Assembly: GCA_000405685.1 (NCBI GenBank)
Contig: ASPF01000028.1
Coordinates: 1 to 11,715 of the forward strand
DNA: 11,715 nt
Origin: Candidatus Geocrenenecus sp. JGI 0000106-J15
GTDB taxonomy: Archaea; Thermoproteota; Nitrososphaeria_A; Caldarchaeales; Wolframiiraptoraceae
Reading direction: 5' to 3'
Each line of letters opens with the position of its first letter. Position 1 is the stretch's first letter. The translations under genes and the position numbers were made by a program. The notes under the pieces are model-generated. The model was given only the letters and a program-made list of their open reading frames with translations, had not been told where the DNA came from and made no database searches. Positions 1 through 6,850 of the stretch are shown in pieces.

Positions 1-1
1 A

Positions 2-523
2 GGCGCAGACACACTTGCCACAAGCAGAACACTAGCTTCAGCTATAAAGAAGATTGGAGAATACCACTTAATATTATGTGGAGAAGAATCGAGTGATGCT
101 GGAACGGGTCATGTTCCTCCAAGTATTGCAGAATTCCTCAACATACCTCAGATAACATTTGTAAACTATATTGAAATACTTGATGGAAGAATTAGAGCTA
201 GAAGAGTTTTAGAAGGTGCTCATGAAGTCTTAGAATGTACTCCCCCCGTTTTGCTATCTATCGAATACGGCTGCAATACGCCTAGATTTCCAGACTTTAG
301 AAGGAAGAGATGGGTAGATAAAGAATTCAAGCTCAAGGTTTGGAGTATAAGAGATCTAGGACTAGATGAAGCAGAAGTAGGATTGAAGGGTAGTAGGAGC
401 ATCGTAGAAGAGCTTAGAGAGATGAAGCTAGGTGAAAGAGCTAGAGAGAAGATCTCTGGAACAGAAGATGAGGTTGTAGCTCAAATCCTAAATATTATAC
501 GTCCATACATCAAGAAGAAGTAA
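2..523 (+). CDS. etfB: Electron transfer flavoprotein beta subunit, 5'-truncated by window edge
   Basis: The open frame runs from the left edge to TAA at 523 and gives 173 residues. The family is usually about 260-280, so roughly the first third lies outside the window. EtfB pairs with EtfA to carry electrons between FAD-dependent dehydrogenases and a quinone or other acceptor; some homologues bifurcate electrons. Visible landmarks are GADTLATSRTLA near the left edge, then LILCGEESSDAGTGHVPPSIAEFL, the nucleotide-binding stretch of the EtfB/FixA fold. After these come NTPRFPDF and the C-terminal WSIRDLGLDEAEVGLKGS, which matches the family's W-x-x-x-D-L-G-[LV]-x-x-x-x-[IV]-G-x-x-G-S/A block. 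The segment after CGEESSDAGTGHVPP differs from the commonest bacterial form, so the branch of the family is uncertain. EtfA is expected nearby outside the window. A 44-bp gap separates it from the next gene. Confidence 0.88.
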   Translation, partial: GADTLATSRTLASAIKKIGEYHLILCGEESSDAGTGHVPPSIAEFLNIPQITFVNYIEILDGRIRARRVLEGAHEVLECTPPVLLSIEYGCNTPRFPDFRRKRWVDKEFKLKVWSIRDLGLDEAEVGLKGSRSIVEELREMKLGERAREKISGTEDEVVAQILNIIRPYIKKK

Positions 524-567
524 AAGTAAACCATAAAAACATCAAATTCCATCTTTTCTTGAATAAA

Positions 568-1239
568 ATGCATAATAAGACAATAATAGTCGTATGGGAA
601 GGTGTAGACGGCGCTGGAAAAACAACGCTATTAAACAAAGCCTTGGAAATACTGATCTCAAAGAATTTTAAAGTATTAACATATAAAACTCCAAGCAATA
701 CACCTTCAGGAGTATTTGCGAAGAAATATGGAAACAGGTCTGAAGTCGACTATTTAACACGGATGCTCTTGTTCCTTGCTAATACTTCAGACGATTCATC
801 ATTAATGAAAAAAGAGATCATAGTAAAGAAGCCTGACTATTACTTCATTGATAGATACTATGTCTGCTCAATAGTATACGGGTTGGCCCTGTCTAAGGCA
901 AGAGGAGAAGAAGTTGGAGAAGAAGAATTTAAACAATTACTTAGATTTGTAGAGAAGATTGGGGTTAAAGTTTTCCTTAAGCCAGACCTTTACGTAATCG
1001 TTGATGCTAAAGAGGAAGATAGAAAACGTAGATTAGAGATAAAAGAAAGTCAGGGAGGTATTGAAGAAGAAATAGAGAAAAATACAGAGATTCAAGAACA
1101 GGTGAGAAGATTCTACAAGATCTTCTATGAGCTTAGACCTCTCCAAACTCTTTGGATAGTGAATGCTGAAGGAGAATTAGAAAACAATACGAAGATCATA
1201 GTTGAGAAGTTGCTAGAGATTAAGAAGCTTAGGGAATAA
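568..1239 (+). CDS. tmk: Thymidylate kinase (dTMP kinase)
   Basis: The enzyme phosphorylates dTMP to dTDP with ATP, a cytoplasmic step of dTTP synthesis. The 223-residue product has a Walker A loop GVDGAGKTT at residues 12-20, preceded by IIVVWE, the usual TMP-kinase beta-strand. A DR(Y) motif (YFIDRYYVCS, about residues 93-102) supplies the Asp-Arg that contacts the nucleotide. An Arg/Lys-rich lid-like stretch (EEDRKRRLEIKES) lies near residue 150. Length fits the family (about 200-230). I chose ATG at 568; an in-frame TTG at 559 would add only three residues. No Shine-Dalgarno sequence is visible. An A/T-rich CATAAAAAC at 532-540 lies about 32 bp before the ATG, slightly far for a leaderless promoter. 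The stop overlaps the TATA-like box proposed for thpR. Other P-loop nucleoside monophosphate kinases are possible but fit less well. Confidence 0.85.
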   Translation: MHNKTIIVVWEGVDGAGKTTLLNKALEILISKNFKVLTYKTPSNTPSGVFAKKYGNRSEVDYLTRMLLFLANTSDDSSLMKKEIIVKKPDYYFIDRYYVCSIVYGLALSKARGEEVGEEEFKQLLRFVEKIGVKVFLKPDLYVIVDAKEEDRKRRLEIKESQGGIEEEIEKNTEIQEQVRRFYKIFYELRPLQTLWIVNAEGELENNTKIIVEKLLEIKKLRE

Positions 1240-1247
1240 ATTTAAGG
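1235..1247 (+). promoter_or_regulatory. TATA-like promoter element for thpR-cca
   Basis: AATAAATTTAAGG contains TTTAAG centred about 27 bp before the ATG at 1271, the spacing expected if transcription starts at or next to the start codon. It overlaps the tmk stop codon, so thpR-cca could be transcribed independently of tmk. This rests on position and composition only. Confidence 0.4.
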
Positions 1248-1270
1248 TGGTACTCTAAGATAGAAGAGTG

Positions 1271-1846
1271 ATGAGTGAGCTTACTAGAACATTTATTGCA
1301 GTAGACTTTGACAACCCCGAAATAGTCAGTAAAATAAAGGACATCCAGAAGGATCTAAGGAACTCAGGCATCATAGCTAAAGATGTTGAACCCCAGAATC
1401 TCCATCTAACAATCTGGTTCCTAGGAGAACTTCCTGAGAATAAATTAAAGATAGTTTTAGATGAAACAAGTAAAATAAGTTTTAACAATTTTGAAGTAAA
1501 AGTAGGAGGTGTTGGATATTTTCCAGGAGGAAACAGAATAAATGTAATCTGGCTAAAGGTAGAAGATCCCACGAACACTTTTAGCCATATACTAGACCAG
1601 CTACTCAATAGTCTTAGGAAGAAAGGATTCAAGTATGATGAAAGAGGATTTACACCTCACCTAACAATTGCACGAGTTAAATCTATTCAAGACAAAGAGA
1701 GAGCTTTAAAAAAACTACAACAATTAAAAGATATCCAGTTAGGTCAACAGACTATAGATGCAGTCAAAGTAAAAAAGAGTGTATTAACAGCTAAGGGACC
1801 GATATATAGTGATTTACTGGTTGTGAAAGCTGGGAGAAGCCCATGA
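1271..1846 (+). CDS. thpR: RNA 2',3'-cyclic phosphodiesterase (2'-5' RNA ligase family)
   Basis: Members of this 2H phosphoesterase family hydrolyse 2',3'-cyclic phosphates on RNA ends and can reversibly join tRNA halves by a 2'-5' bond in vitro. The 191-residue product has both signature histidine motifs: HLTI at residues 45-48 in PQNLHLTIWFLGE, and HLTI at 130-133 in GFTPHLTIARV. It starts with the typical RTFIAVDF strand. Length is normal for the family (about 180-190). I chose ATG at 1271 because of the TATA-like box about 27 bp upstream; an in-frame GTG at 1268 adds one residue. Its stop overlaps the start of the CCA-adding enzyme (ATGA). This pairing is found in many archaea and suggests a shared role in repairing or trimming tRNA 3' ends. 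Confidence 0.92.
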   Translation: MSELTRTFIAVDFDNPEIVSKIKDIQKDLRNSGIIAKDVEPQNLHLTIWFLGELPENKLKIVLDETSKISFNNFEVKVGGVGYFPGGNRINVIWLKVEDPTNTFSHILDQLLNSLRKKGFKYDERGFTPHLTIARVKSIQDKERALKKLQQLKDIQLGQQTIDAVKVKKSVLTAKGPIYSDLLVVKAGRSP

Positions 1847-3231
1847 TAATAGACGATGTATTAGATGAAGCTCTCCGACTCTATAAACCTAGTCAAGAAG
1901 AGGAAAGATACTTGATGGATTTAGCTAACACAATAATTCATCAAGCTAAGGAATGTTCCATAAACTATAATGGCATTCTAAAGATAACTCTTGAAGGTTC
2001 TTTAGCGAAGAAGACATGGATAAGGGGGAGAGAAGAAGTAGACATATTCATACATCATGACTCTAAGATTCTCCGTGAAGAAATGGAGAAGCAGATAATA
2101 GAGATAGGATTTAAGATACTAAAAGAATTAGATGGTAGACCTAGATTAATGTATGCGGATCATCCGTATGTCGAGGGTAGGATAAGGAATGTAGTAGTAA
2201 ATATCGTCGCATGCTATGATGTTACACCACCTAACTGGCTTAGCGCTACAGATAGAACACCATATCATACAAAATACATTATAGAGAAGATGAAGCCAGA
2301 AGTTAGAGACCACGTTAGATTAATGAAAGCATTCATGGCGGCATGCAGAGTATATGGTGCAGAGATAAAAGTAAGAGGATTCAGCGGCTACCTTGCAGAA
2401 CTATTATTATTAAATTATGGAGACTTTAATAACACGATACGAGCAATCTCAAAATGGAAGCCTCCTATCGTCATAGATATTGAGAGACACTATGATTCAG
2501 TTGATGAACTGTTTAAGCTCTTTCCTAATCAACCCTTAATAGTAGTAGACCCTGTAGATAAATACAGGAATGTGGCCTCCGCAGTCTCAGAAAAGAGATT
2601 ATGTGAGCTTATCCTAGCTTCAAAACTTTTCTGTGAATCACCTAGTATAAAATTCTTCAAACCTAAAACTCCAGCAGTTAAAATATCTAAATTTAGAAGA
2701 AAAATGTTGAGGAGAAGATTCGTCGGGATAGTCTTCAGGATCTCTAAGTGGAAGCCTCCTGATGTTCTTTGGGGTGAATTGAGAAAGAGTGAAGAAGCAG
2801 TAAAGAAGACGCTTGAAAGATTAGGTTTTGAAATATATAGATCTGATTCATGGACAGATGAAGAAAAAATATGTATAATATTGTGTGAAATAAGTAATAA
2901 TAGGCTTCCATACGCCCGGCTTCATCGAGGTCCGCCAGTATATCATCCAAATTCTCTAGAATTCATAAAAAAATGGAAGGATAATCCTGAGAGAGAAGCT
3001 GGACCATGGATAGATGATTCTAGATTGTATGTACTAAGAGTTGAACCGATAGTGGATGTCAAGAAGCTGTTGAAGAAAGAGATTGAAGAAGGAAGAGTTT
3101 CACTAGCTAAAGGATTAACTGAAGATATAAAGAAAGGAGAGATCATAACATCGATAGAGAACCTCATAAAAAATAGAAATCTAAGATCATTCATAAATGA
3201 GTTTGTTGAGGCTAACCTACCATTCATCTAA
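1843..3231 (+). CDS. cca: Class I (archaeal) CCA-adding enzyme with altered third catalytic Asp
   Basis: tRNA nucleotidyltransferase adds or repairs the 3'-CCA of tRNA without a template, using CTP and ATP. The 462-residue product is normal length for the archaeal class. The nucleotidyltransferase core shows GS at 52-53 and the metal-binding pair E65-x-D67 in RGREEVDIFI. Family-typical blocks follow: YADHPYV (104-110), SATDRTPYHTKYI (134-146), KVRGFSGYLAELL and VDPVDKYRNVA. At position 120, in NVVVNIVACYD, the residue is Asn (codon AAT, 2200-2202). The Archaeoglobus and Sulfolobus enzymes, as I recall them, have the third catalytic Asp there (V-E-V-D-[VI]-V-P). Asp125 lies five residues later but is not the aligned position. 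Everything else looks intact, so the product may still be made. Its ATG overlaps the thpR stop, and GGGAG lies about eight bases before the start. Confidence 0.93.
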   Translation: MIIDDVLDEALRLYKPSQEEERYLMDLANTIIHQAKECSINYNGILKITLEGSLAKKTWIRGREEVDIFIHHDSKILREEMEKQIIEIGFKILKELDGRPRLMYADHPYVEGRIRNVVVNIVACYDVTPPNWLSATDRTPYHTKYIIEKMKPEVRDHVRLMKAFMAACRVYGAEIKVRGFSGYLAELLLLNYGDFNNTIRAISKWKPPIVIDIERHYDSVDELFKLFPNQPLIVVDPVDKYRNVASAVSEKRLCELILASKLFCESPSIKFFKPKTPAVKISKFRRKMLRRRFVGIVFRISKWKPPDVLWGELRKSEEAVKKTLERLGFEIYRSDSWTDEEKICIILCEISNNRLPYARLHRGPPVYHPNSLEFIKKWKDNPEREAGPWIDDSRLYVLRVEPIVDVKKLLKKEIEEGRVSLAKGLTEDIKKGEIITSIENLIKNRNLRSFINEFVEANLPFI

Positions 3232-3237
3232 AATTTA
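3229..3237 (+). promoter_or_regulatory. Possible TATA-like element before the COG2112-type kinase
   Basis: TAAAATTTA overlaps the cca stop codon and is centred about 27 bp before ATG 3260. It would allow a leaderless start for the kinase gene. The sequence is A/T-rich throughout, so this is weak evidence; cotranscription with cca is an equally good reading. Confidence 0.25.
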
Positions 3238-3259
3238 GACCTTGGAAAACTACTTAGAA

Positions 3260-4042
3260 ATGATTCCTCAAGAAGACTCAGAGATTAGTCTTGAAGAATT
3301 ATCATCAAGAATAGAGCTATTGGTTCAACTTGCTTATCCATCTAGAATGATCGATTACGCTAAGATGATATTAAGAGAACTAAAAGAGATTAATGTTGAC
3401 GCAGTCTATATAGTCGATCAACCTAGGCCTTCTCTCAAACTTATCGGGAAAGGATATAGAGGAGTCATATTGAAAGCTCGCTGGAAGAACAATATTGTAG
3501 CTGGAAAAATCCTTAGAATTGATTCAGGAATATCTAGCCTAGTTAGAGAGGCTGAGATGATGAAGATCGTAAACTCTCTAGAGATTGGACCACTATTGTT
3601 TGATTATTCAGAGCATGTAATCTTAATGGAGTATATTCAAGGCATAGATCTAGATAAATGGTTGGAAAAGTTATCTCAAGATGATGTATACCTAATGAAA
3701 GAGGTTTTAGAGTCTATCCTTATACAGACTAGGAAGCTAGATTGTATCAGCCTTGACCATGGAGAACTAAGTAATGCGAGAAGACACATTATAGTCAGAG
3801 AAGGATTACATCCAACAATTCTAGACTTTGGTAAAGCAAGAATAAGCCGTAAACCTAAGAATGTTACATCGATAGTAAGCTACCTAACATATGGTCCACA
3901 TCACAACAAGATTCTAAGTATGCTTGGAGTAAAGGATCTCCCAGTCTTAGTTCTTAAGAAATATAAAGAAAATCCATGCGAAGAAAACTTTAAGAATATT
4001 CTTAGCGAGTTGAATCTAACGAATAATTGTCTCTATAGGTAG
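3260..4042 (+). CDS. Atypical Ser/Thr protein kinase, COG2112-like
   Basis: This is a 260-residue predicted protein kinase of the compact archaeal type related to RIO/Bud32 kinases; its substrate is unknown. The N-lobe has a glycine-rich loop LIGKGYRGVI (about 61-70) and an ATP-anchoring Lys83 in VAGKIL. A candidate alpha-C Glu lies in REAEMM, and the hinge is ILMEYI. The catalytic loop reads LDHGELSN (165-172), using the H-G-E/D-L-x-N form seen in RIO/Bud32 proteins rather than HRD. The metal-binding motif is ILDFGKA, with DFG at 189-191. About 55 residues precede the kinase fold. I preferred ATG 3260; a TTG at 3242 would add six residues. It sits 28 bp after cca and 16 bp before the next gene. 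The position next to thpR-cca suggests a link to RNA or translation, but that is inference. It lacks the extra domains of Rio1/Rio2 and is not the KEOPS Bud32. Confidence 0.78.
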   Translation: MIPQEDSEISLEELSSRIELLVQLAYPSRMIDYAKMILRELKEINVDAVYIVDQPRPSLKLIGKGYRGVILKARWKNNIVAGKILRIDSGISSLVREAEMMKIVNSLEIGPLLFDYSEHVILMEYIQGIDLDKWLEKLSQDDVYLMKEVLESILIQTRKLDCISLDHGELSNARRHIIVREGLHPTILDFGKARISRKPKNVTSIVSYLTYGPHHNKILSMLGVKDLPVLVLKKYKENPCEENFKNILSELNLTNNCLYR

Positions 4043-4058
4043 TTGATACGGTGTTCTT

Positions 4059-4778
4059 ATGAATGTGGAAAAGAAAAAGATTAGAGAAATGGTTTGGAAT
4101 ATTTTAGAAGAGAAGGGTGTAGCACGATTTCCTAGACCAGTGCATGGGAGAATACCGAATTTCGAAGGCGCAGAGAATGCTTGCGAGAAGATAACAGTTC
4201 TTGAAGAATATAAGAAAGCTAGAATTGTAAAAGTTAGCCCTGACTCACCTCAATACTCAATTAGGTTGAGATGTCTCATCGATGGGAAAAAGCTTGTAAT
4301 GCCTACACCTAGGCTTAGAGAAGGTTTTCTCCTCCTAGATCCATCAAAGATCCCTAGGAGATCCTATAGGAAAGCTGCAACAATAAGAGGAGCATTCAAC
4401 TTTGGCGTGAAAGTCGATCCTGAAAACCTGCCAAGGGTTGACTTCATTGTTATGGGCTCGGTTGCAGTAGGTAAAGATGGTTCTAGAATCGGGAAAGGTG
4501 AAGGATATGGAGAGATAGAATACGCAGTACTAAGAGAGTATAATCGAGTAGGAGAAGATGTAATTGTAGCAACTAATATTCATGATCTTCAATTATTTGA
4601 TTCTGTTCCACAAGACCCCTATGATGTCCCTGTTGACGTAATTGCTACGCCGACTAGATTAATCCGTACCCCTTTAAGTAAACCTAAACCTAAAGGAGTA
4701 ATCTGGGAACTACTGAGCGATGAGAAGCTAGAAGAGATACCTATTCTTAAGATGCTAAGAGAGAAGAGAAAAGTATAG
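4059..4778 (+). CDS. 5-formyltetrahydrofolate cyclo-ligase-like protein (COG0212)
   Basis: The 239-residue product resembles the archaeal branch of the 5,10-methenyl-THF synthetase (5-formyl-THF cyclo-ligase) family. The parent enzyme uses ATP to convert 5-formyl-THF to 5,10-methenyl-THF. Family blocks seen are GRIPNFEGAENA, KVSPDSPQYSIRLRCL, the basic MPTPRLREGFLLLDP, and the C-terminal MGSVAVGKDGSRIGKGEGYGEIEYAVL, whose G-x-R-[IL]-G-[KR]-G-x-G-Y is the family signature. It is longer at the N-terminus than bacterial YgfA/MTHFS. Many archaea use methanopterin rather than folate, so the true substrate of this branch is uncertain. The start at 4059 is the only good ATG and has GGTG five bases upstream. 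The gene ends 11 bp from the end of the convergent COG2061 gene. Confidence 0.78.
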   Translation: MNVEKKKIREMVWNILEEKGVARFPRPVHGRIPNFEGAENACEKITVLEEYKKARIVKVSPDSPQYSIRLRCLIDGKKLVMPTPRLREGFLLLDPSKIPRRSYRKAATIRGAFNFGVKVDPENLPRVDFIVMGSVAVGKDGSRIGKGEGYGEIEYAVLREYNRVGEDVIVATNIHDLQLFDSVPQDPYDVPVDVIATPTRLIRTPLSKPKPKGVIWELLSDEKLEEIPILKMLREKRKV

Positions 4779-4791
4779 TTTGAATATTTTT
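4779..4791 (+). terminator. Possible T-rich terminator of the plus-strand block
   Basis: TTTGAATATTTTT directly follows the stop at 4778, in the short gap between two convergent genes. Archaeal transcription often stops at such T-runs without a hairpin. The run is short and overlaps the stop of the opposite gene, so confidence is low. Confidence 0.3.
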
Positions 4792-5293
4792 AGTAGGCTG
4801 TAACGCTTTTAACATAGGGTATCTTAAGCATCTTGTTTACTCCTTCTCCAGATAATGGCTTATCTAATATTAGTATAAGCTTAGGCTCAGGAAAGAGTTC
4901 AGGATCTTCTGCGACAGCCTGCCTAATAGAGATATTCTCTTCTGCAGCTATCTTGGCTGCTCCAGCAAGTATTCCAGGTGCAGTAGGATCGGCTCTAATC
5001 TCTACGACGAAATATCCAAGTTCTTTAGCTATAGGTGCAAGTAGAGCGCCTGCCGGTCTAAGACCAGTGAAGATTCTTCTAAGCTCCCTATCTTGAAGAA
5101 TGTATTCAACTGTTTTCTTAACTATTCTTCTATCGACTCCTGCTGCTCTAGCAATCGATACTTCAGGTATCTCCACTGGGCCGATAGTTATCTTTCCATC
5201 CTCTGTAACACCTATTCCATACTCGATCAAAATTCTTATCACATTCAGCCTAGCAGGATAATTTTTCAGTTTCATTGATATCTTCTTCCACAT
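4790..5293 (-). CDS. ACT-domain protein, predicted regulator of amino acid metabolism (COG2061)
   Basis: The 167-residue product matches the archaeal COG2061 group, predicted from its ACT-like domain to sense amino acids; no member's function is settled to my knowledge. An N-terminal helix with YPARLNVIRILIEYGIGV is followed by EIPEVSIARAAGVDRRIVKKTVEYIL (about 42-67), a helix-turn-helix-like segment. The C-terminal half runs from LGYFVVEIRADPTAPGILAGAAKIAAEENISI to the last strand YVKSVTAY and looks like one ACT fold (about 92-167). The usual N-terminus, MWK...YPARL, supports ATG 5293. An upstream ATG at 5329 would add 12 unlikely residues, and ATG 5275 would remove six. It is transcribed away from trpB2, with about 110 bp between starts. 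That makes it a candidate regulator of the trpB2-serA-serC operon, by inference only. Confidence 0.78.
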   Translation of the reverse strand: MWKKISMKLKNYPARLNVIRILIEYGIGVTEDGKITIGPVEIPEVSIARAAGVDRRIVKKTVEYILQDRELRRIFTGLRPAGALLAPIAKELGYFVVEIRADPTAPGILAGAAKIAAEENISIRQAVAEDPELFPEPKLILILDKPLSGEGVNKMLKIPYVKSVTAY

Positions 5294-5294
5294 G

Positions 5295-5323
5295 TGTAAA
5301 TATATTCTCCATTGTACATATAT
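5295..5323. repeat. Direct repeat TGTAMATATAT with 18-bp period in the divergent promoter region
   Basis: TGTAAATATAT (5295-5305) and TGTACATATAT (5313-5323) match at 10 of 11 positions and start 18 bp apart. Read on the minus strand, each copy includes a TATA-like A/T core. The two cores lie about 27-29 bp before the two alternative ATGs of the COG2061 gene (5293 and 5275). They may be tandem promoters, operator half-sites or both. Part of the repeat lies inside the coding region if ATG 5329 were used. Confidence 0.4.
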
Positions 5324-5325
5324 AT
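5318..5325 (-). promoter_or_regulatory. TATA-like box for the COG2061 gene
   Basis: ATATATAT is centred about 28 bp before ATG 5293 on the minus strand, which fits a leaderless transcript. A second A/T core (AATATATTTA on the minus strand, 5306-5297) is about 27 bp before ATG 5275. Confidence 0.4.
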
Positions 5326-5362
5326 GCATTTATTATGCAGGGTGAATGAATGGTCTAGCGGA

Positions 5363-5377
5363 TTAAGGTATAAATAT
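5363..5377 (+). promoter_or_regulatory. BRE plus TATA box for the trpB2 operon
   Basis: TTAAGG followed by TATAAATAT looks like a BRE and TATA box. The centre (about 5372) places the transcript start near 5399, just before GTG 5403 and ATG 5406. If this is the promoter, ATG 5376, which lies on the edge of the box, cannot be the start codon. It would drive trpB2, serA and the aminotransferase. Confidence 0.5.
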
Positions 5378-5405
5378 GAGCGTTAATGTTATTATTGGTA
5401 CAGTG

Positions 5406-6806
5406 ATGAGCATGAGCAGGAAGGTATTATTAACCGAGGAAGAAACTCCAAAGTATTGGTACAACATCTTACCAGATCTGCCAAAACCTCTACCGCCGCC
5501 GATAGATCCTTCAACTAGAGAACCAGTCGACCCAAGAAAGCTGGAAGCCATCTTTCCTAGAATACTTATACAGCAAGAACTATCACAAGAAAGGTGGATA
5601 CCTATACCTGAAGAAGTTAGAGAGGCATATACTATCTGGAGACCAACCCCCCTGTATCGAGCTGTAAGACTGGAGAAGGCTCTTAAGACGCCTGCAAAAA
5701 TATATTACAAGTATGAAGGTGTTAGCCCACCTGGCTCACATAAACCGAATACAGCTGTAGCTCAAGCATACTATAATATGAAAGAAGGAATACAAGTTTT
5801 GGCAACAGAGACTGGAGCTGGACAATGGGGTTCAGCATTAGCATTTGCTACTAACCTCTTCGGGATGAAAGCTAGAATCTACATGGTTAAGGTAAGTTAC
5901 GAGCAGAAACCATACAGGAAGATAATGATGGAGGCTTGGGGTGCAGAAGTCTTAGCAAGTCCAAGTAATAGAACTAAGATTGGTCAGTCGATACTTAAAA
6001 ATGATCCTAGTAATCCTGGAAGTCTAGGAATAGCTATAAGCGAAGCGATCGAAGATGCATTAACACATGAAGGTGTCAAATACTCCTTAGGAAGCGTATT
6101 AAACCATGTGCTCCTACATCAAACAGTTCAAGGTCTAGAAGCTAAGAAGCAGCTAGAAGTAATCGATGAATATCCAGACATAGTCGCTGGATGCGTCGGA
6201 GGAGGAAGCAGCTTCTCAGGATTGTTCTGGCCATTCTACTATGACGTAGTCTCTGGGAAGGCTCCAAAGAAGATAAAATTCGTTGCTACTGAGCCAACAG
6301 CATGCCCAACTATGACTAAGGGAATTTATACCTATGATTTTGGAGACATAGCTAAACTAACACCTCTACTACCAATGTATACTTTAGGCTCTGACTTCAT
6401 ACCTCCACCGATCCATGCAGGAGGCTTAAGATATCATGGGGATGCTCCAACATTATGCCTACTCCTAAAAGAAGGCTTTATAGAGCCTAGAGCATACGAC
6501 CAAGTATCAGTATTCGAGGCTGCAACATTATTCGCTAAGACTGAAGGCATCATACCTGCTCCTGAACCTTCACATACAATAAGATATGTTATTGATGAAG
6601 CATTAAAAGCAAAAGAGACAGGAGAGGAAAAAACTATACTATTCAACTTATGTGGCCATGGATACTTTGATCTAAAAGCATACCAAGAATTCTTTGAAGG
6701 AAACCTTAAACCATTCGACTATCCAGAAGACAAGATAAAAGAGTCCATACAGAACCTAATAAAAGAATACCCTTGGATACAAGAGATACCCTTTGTTAAA
6801 AGTTAA
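5406..6806 (+). CDS. trpB2: Tryptophan synthase beta chain, TrpB2 type
   Basis: This PLP enzyme condenses indole with serine, or O-phosphoserine in the TrpB2 group, to give tryptophan. With the start at 5406 it has 466 residues, longer than TrpB1 (about 400) and typical of TrpB2. The N-terminus EEETPKYWYNILPDLPKPLPPP is a hallmark of this branch. The PLP lysine is K113 in GSHKPNTAVAQAYY, the catalytic Glu is E135 in ATETGAGQWG, and the phosphate-binding loop is CVGGGSS (263-269). NLCGHGYFDL lies near the C-terminus. I chose ATG 5406 because ATG 5376 overlaps the TATA box; GTG 5403 and ATG 5412 are close alternatives. No trpA or other trp gene is in the window. serA and a serC-like gene follow 44 bp downstream, which fits a phosphoserine-fed enzyme. 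A stand-alone indole-salvage or serine-deaminating role is the alternative. Confidence 0.93.
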   Translation: MSMSRKVLLTEEETPKYWYNILPDLPKPLPPPIDPSTREPVDPRKLEAIFPRILIQQELSQERWIPIPEEVREAYTIWRPTPLYRAVRLEKALKTPAKIYYKYEGVSPPGSHKPNTAVAQAYYNMKEGIQVLATETGAGQWGSALAFATNLFGMKARIYMVKVSYEQKPYRKIMMEAWGAEVLASPSNRTKIGQSILKNDPSNPGSLGIAISEAIEDALTHEGVKYSLGSVLNHVLLHQTVQGLEAKKQLEVIDEYPDIVAGCVGGGSSFSGLFWPFYYDVVSGKAPKKIKFVATEPTACPTMTKGIYTYDFGDIAKLTPLLPMYTLGSDFIPPPIHAGGLRYHGDAPTLCLLLKEGFIEPRAYDQVSVFEAATLFAKTEGIIPAPEPSHTIRYVIDEALKAKETGEEKTILFNLCGHGYFDLKAYQEFFEGNLKPFDYPEDKIKESIQNLIKEYPWIQEIPFVKS

Positions 6807-6839
6807 GTATAGGCTATTTCATAAAATATGGAAGAAATA

Positions 6840-6846
6840 GGAGGTG
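6840..6846 (+). promoter_or_regulatory. Strong ribosome binding site GGAGGTG before serA
   Basis: GGAGGTG is a perfect match to the archaeal anti-Shine-Dalgarno sequence (CACCTCC). It fixes the serA start within a few bases of 6851, where the only in-frame candidate is ATA. No open frame other than serA profits from it. Confidence 0.7.
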
Positions 6847-6850
6847 CGTA

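Noticed and set aside
4833..5096. Open frame on the plus strand opposite the COG2061 gene
   Set aside because: Low-complexity Ser/Ala-rich shadow of the minus-strand gene, without a start signal or recognisable domain. The plus-strand frames opposite HdrA (9732-10260, 10957-11379) and the minus-strand frames opposite cca (2744-3227) were dismissed for the same reason.
5294..5329. ATG 5329 as the start of the COG2061 gene
   Set aside because: It would add 12 residues translated from the promoter-like A/T region; the family-like N-terminus begins at MWK (5293).
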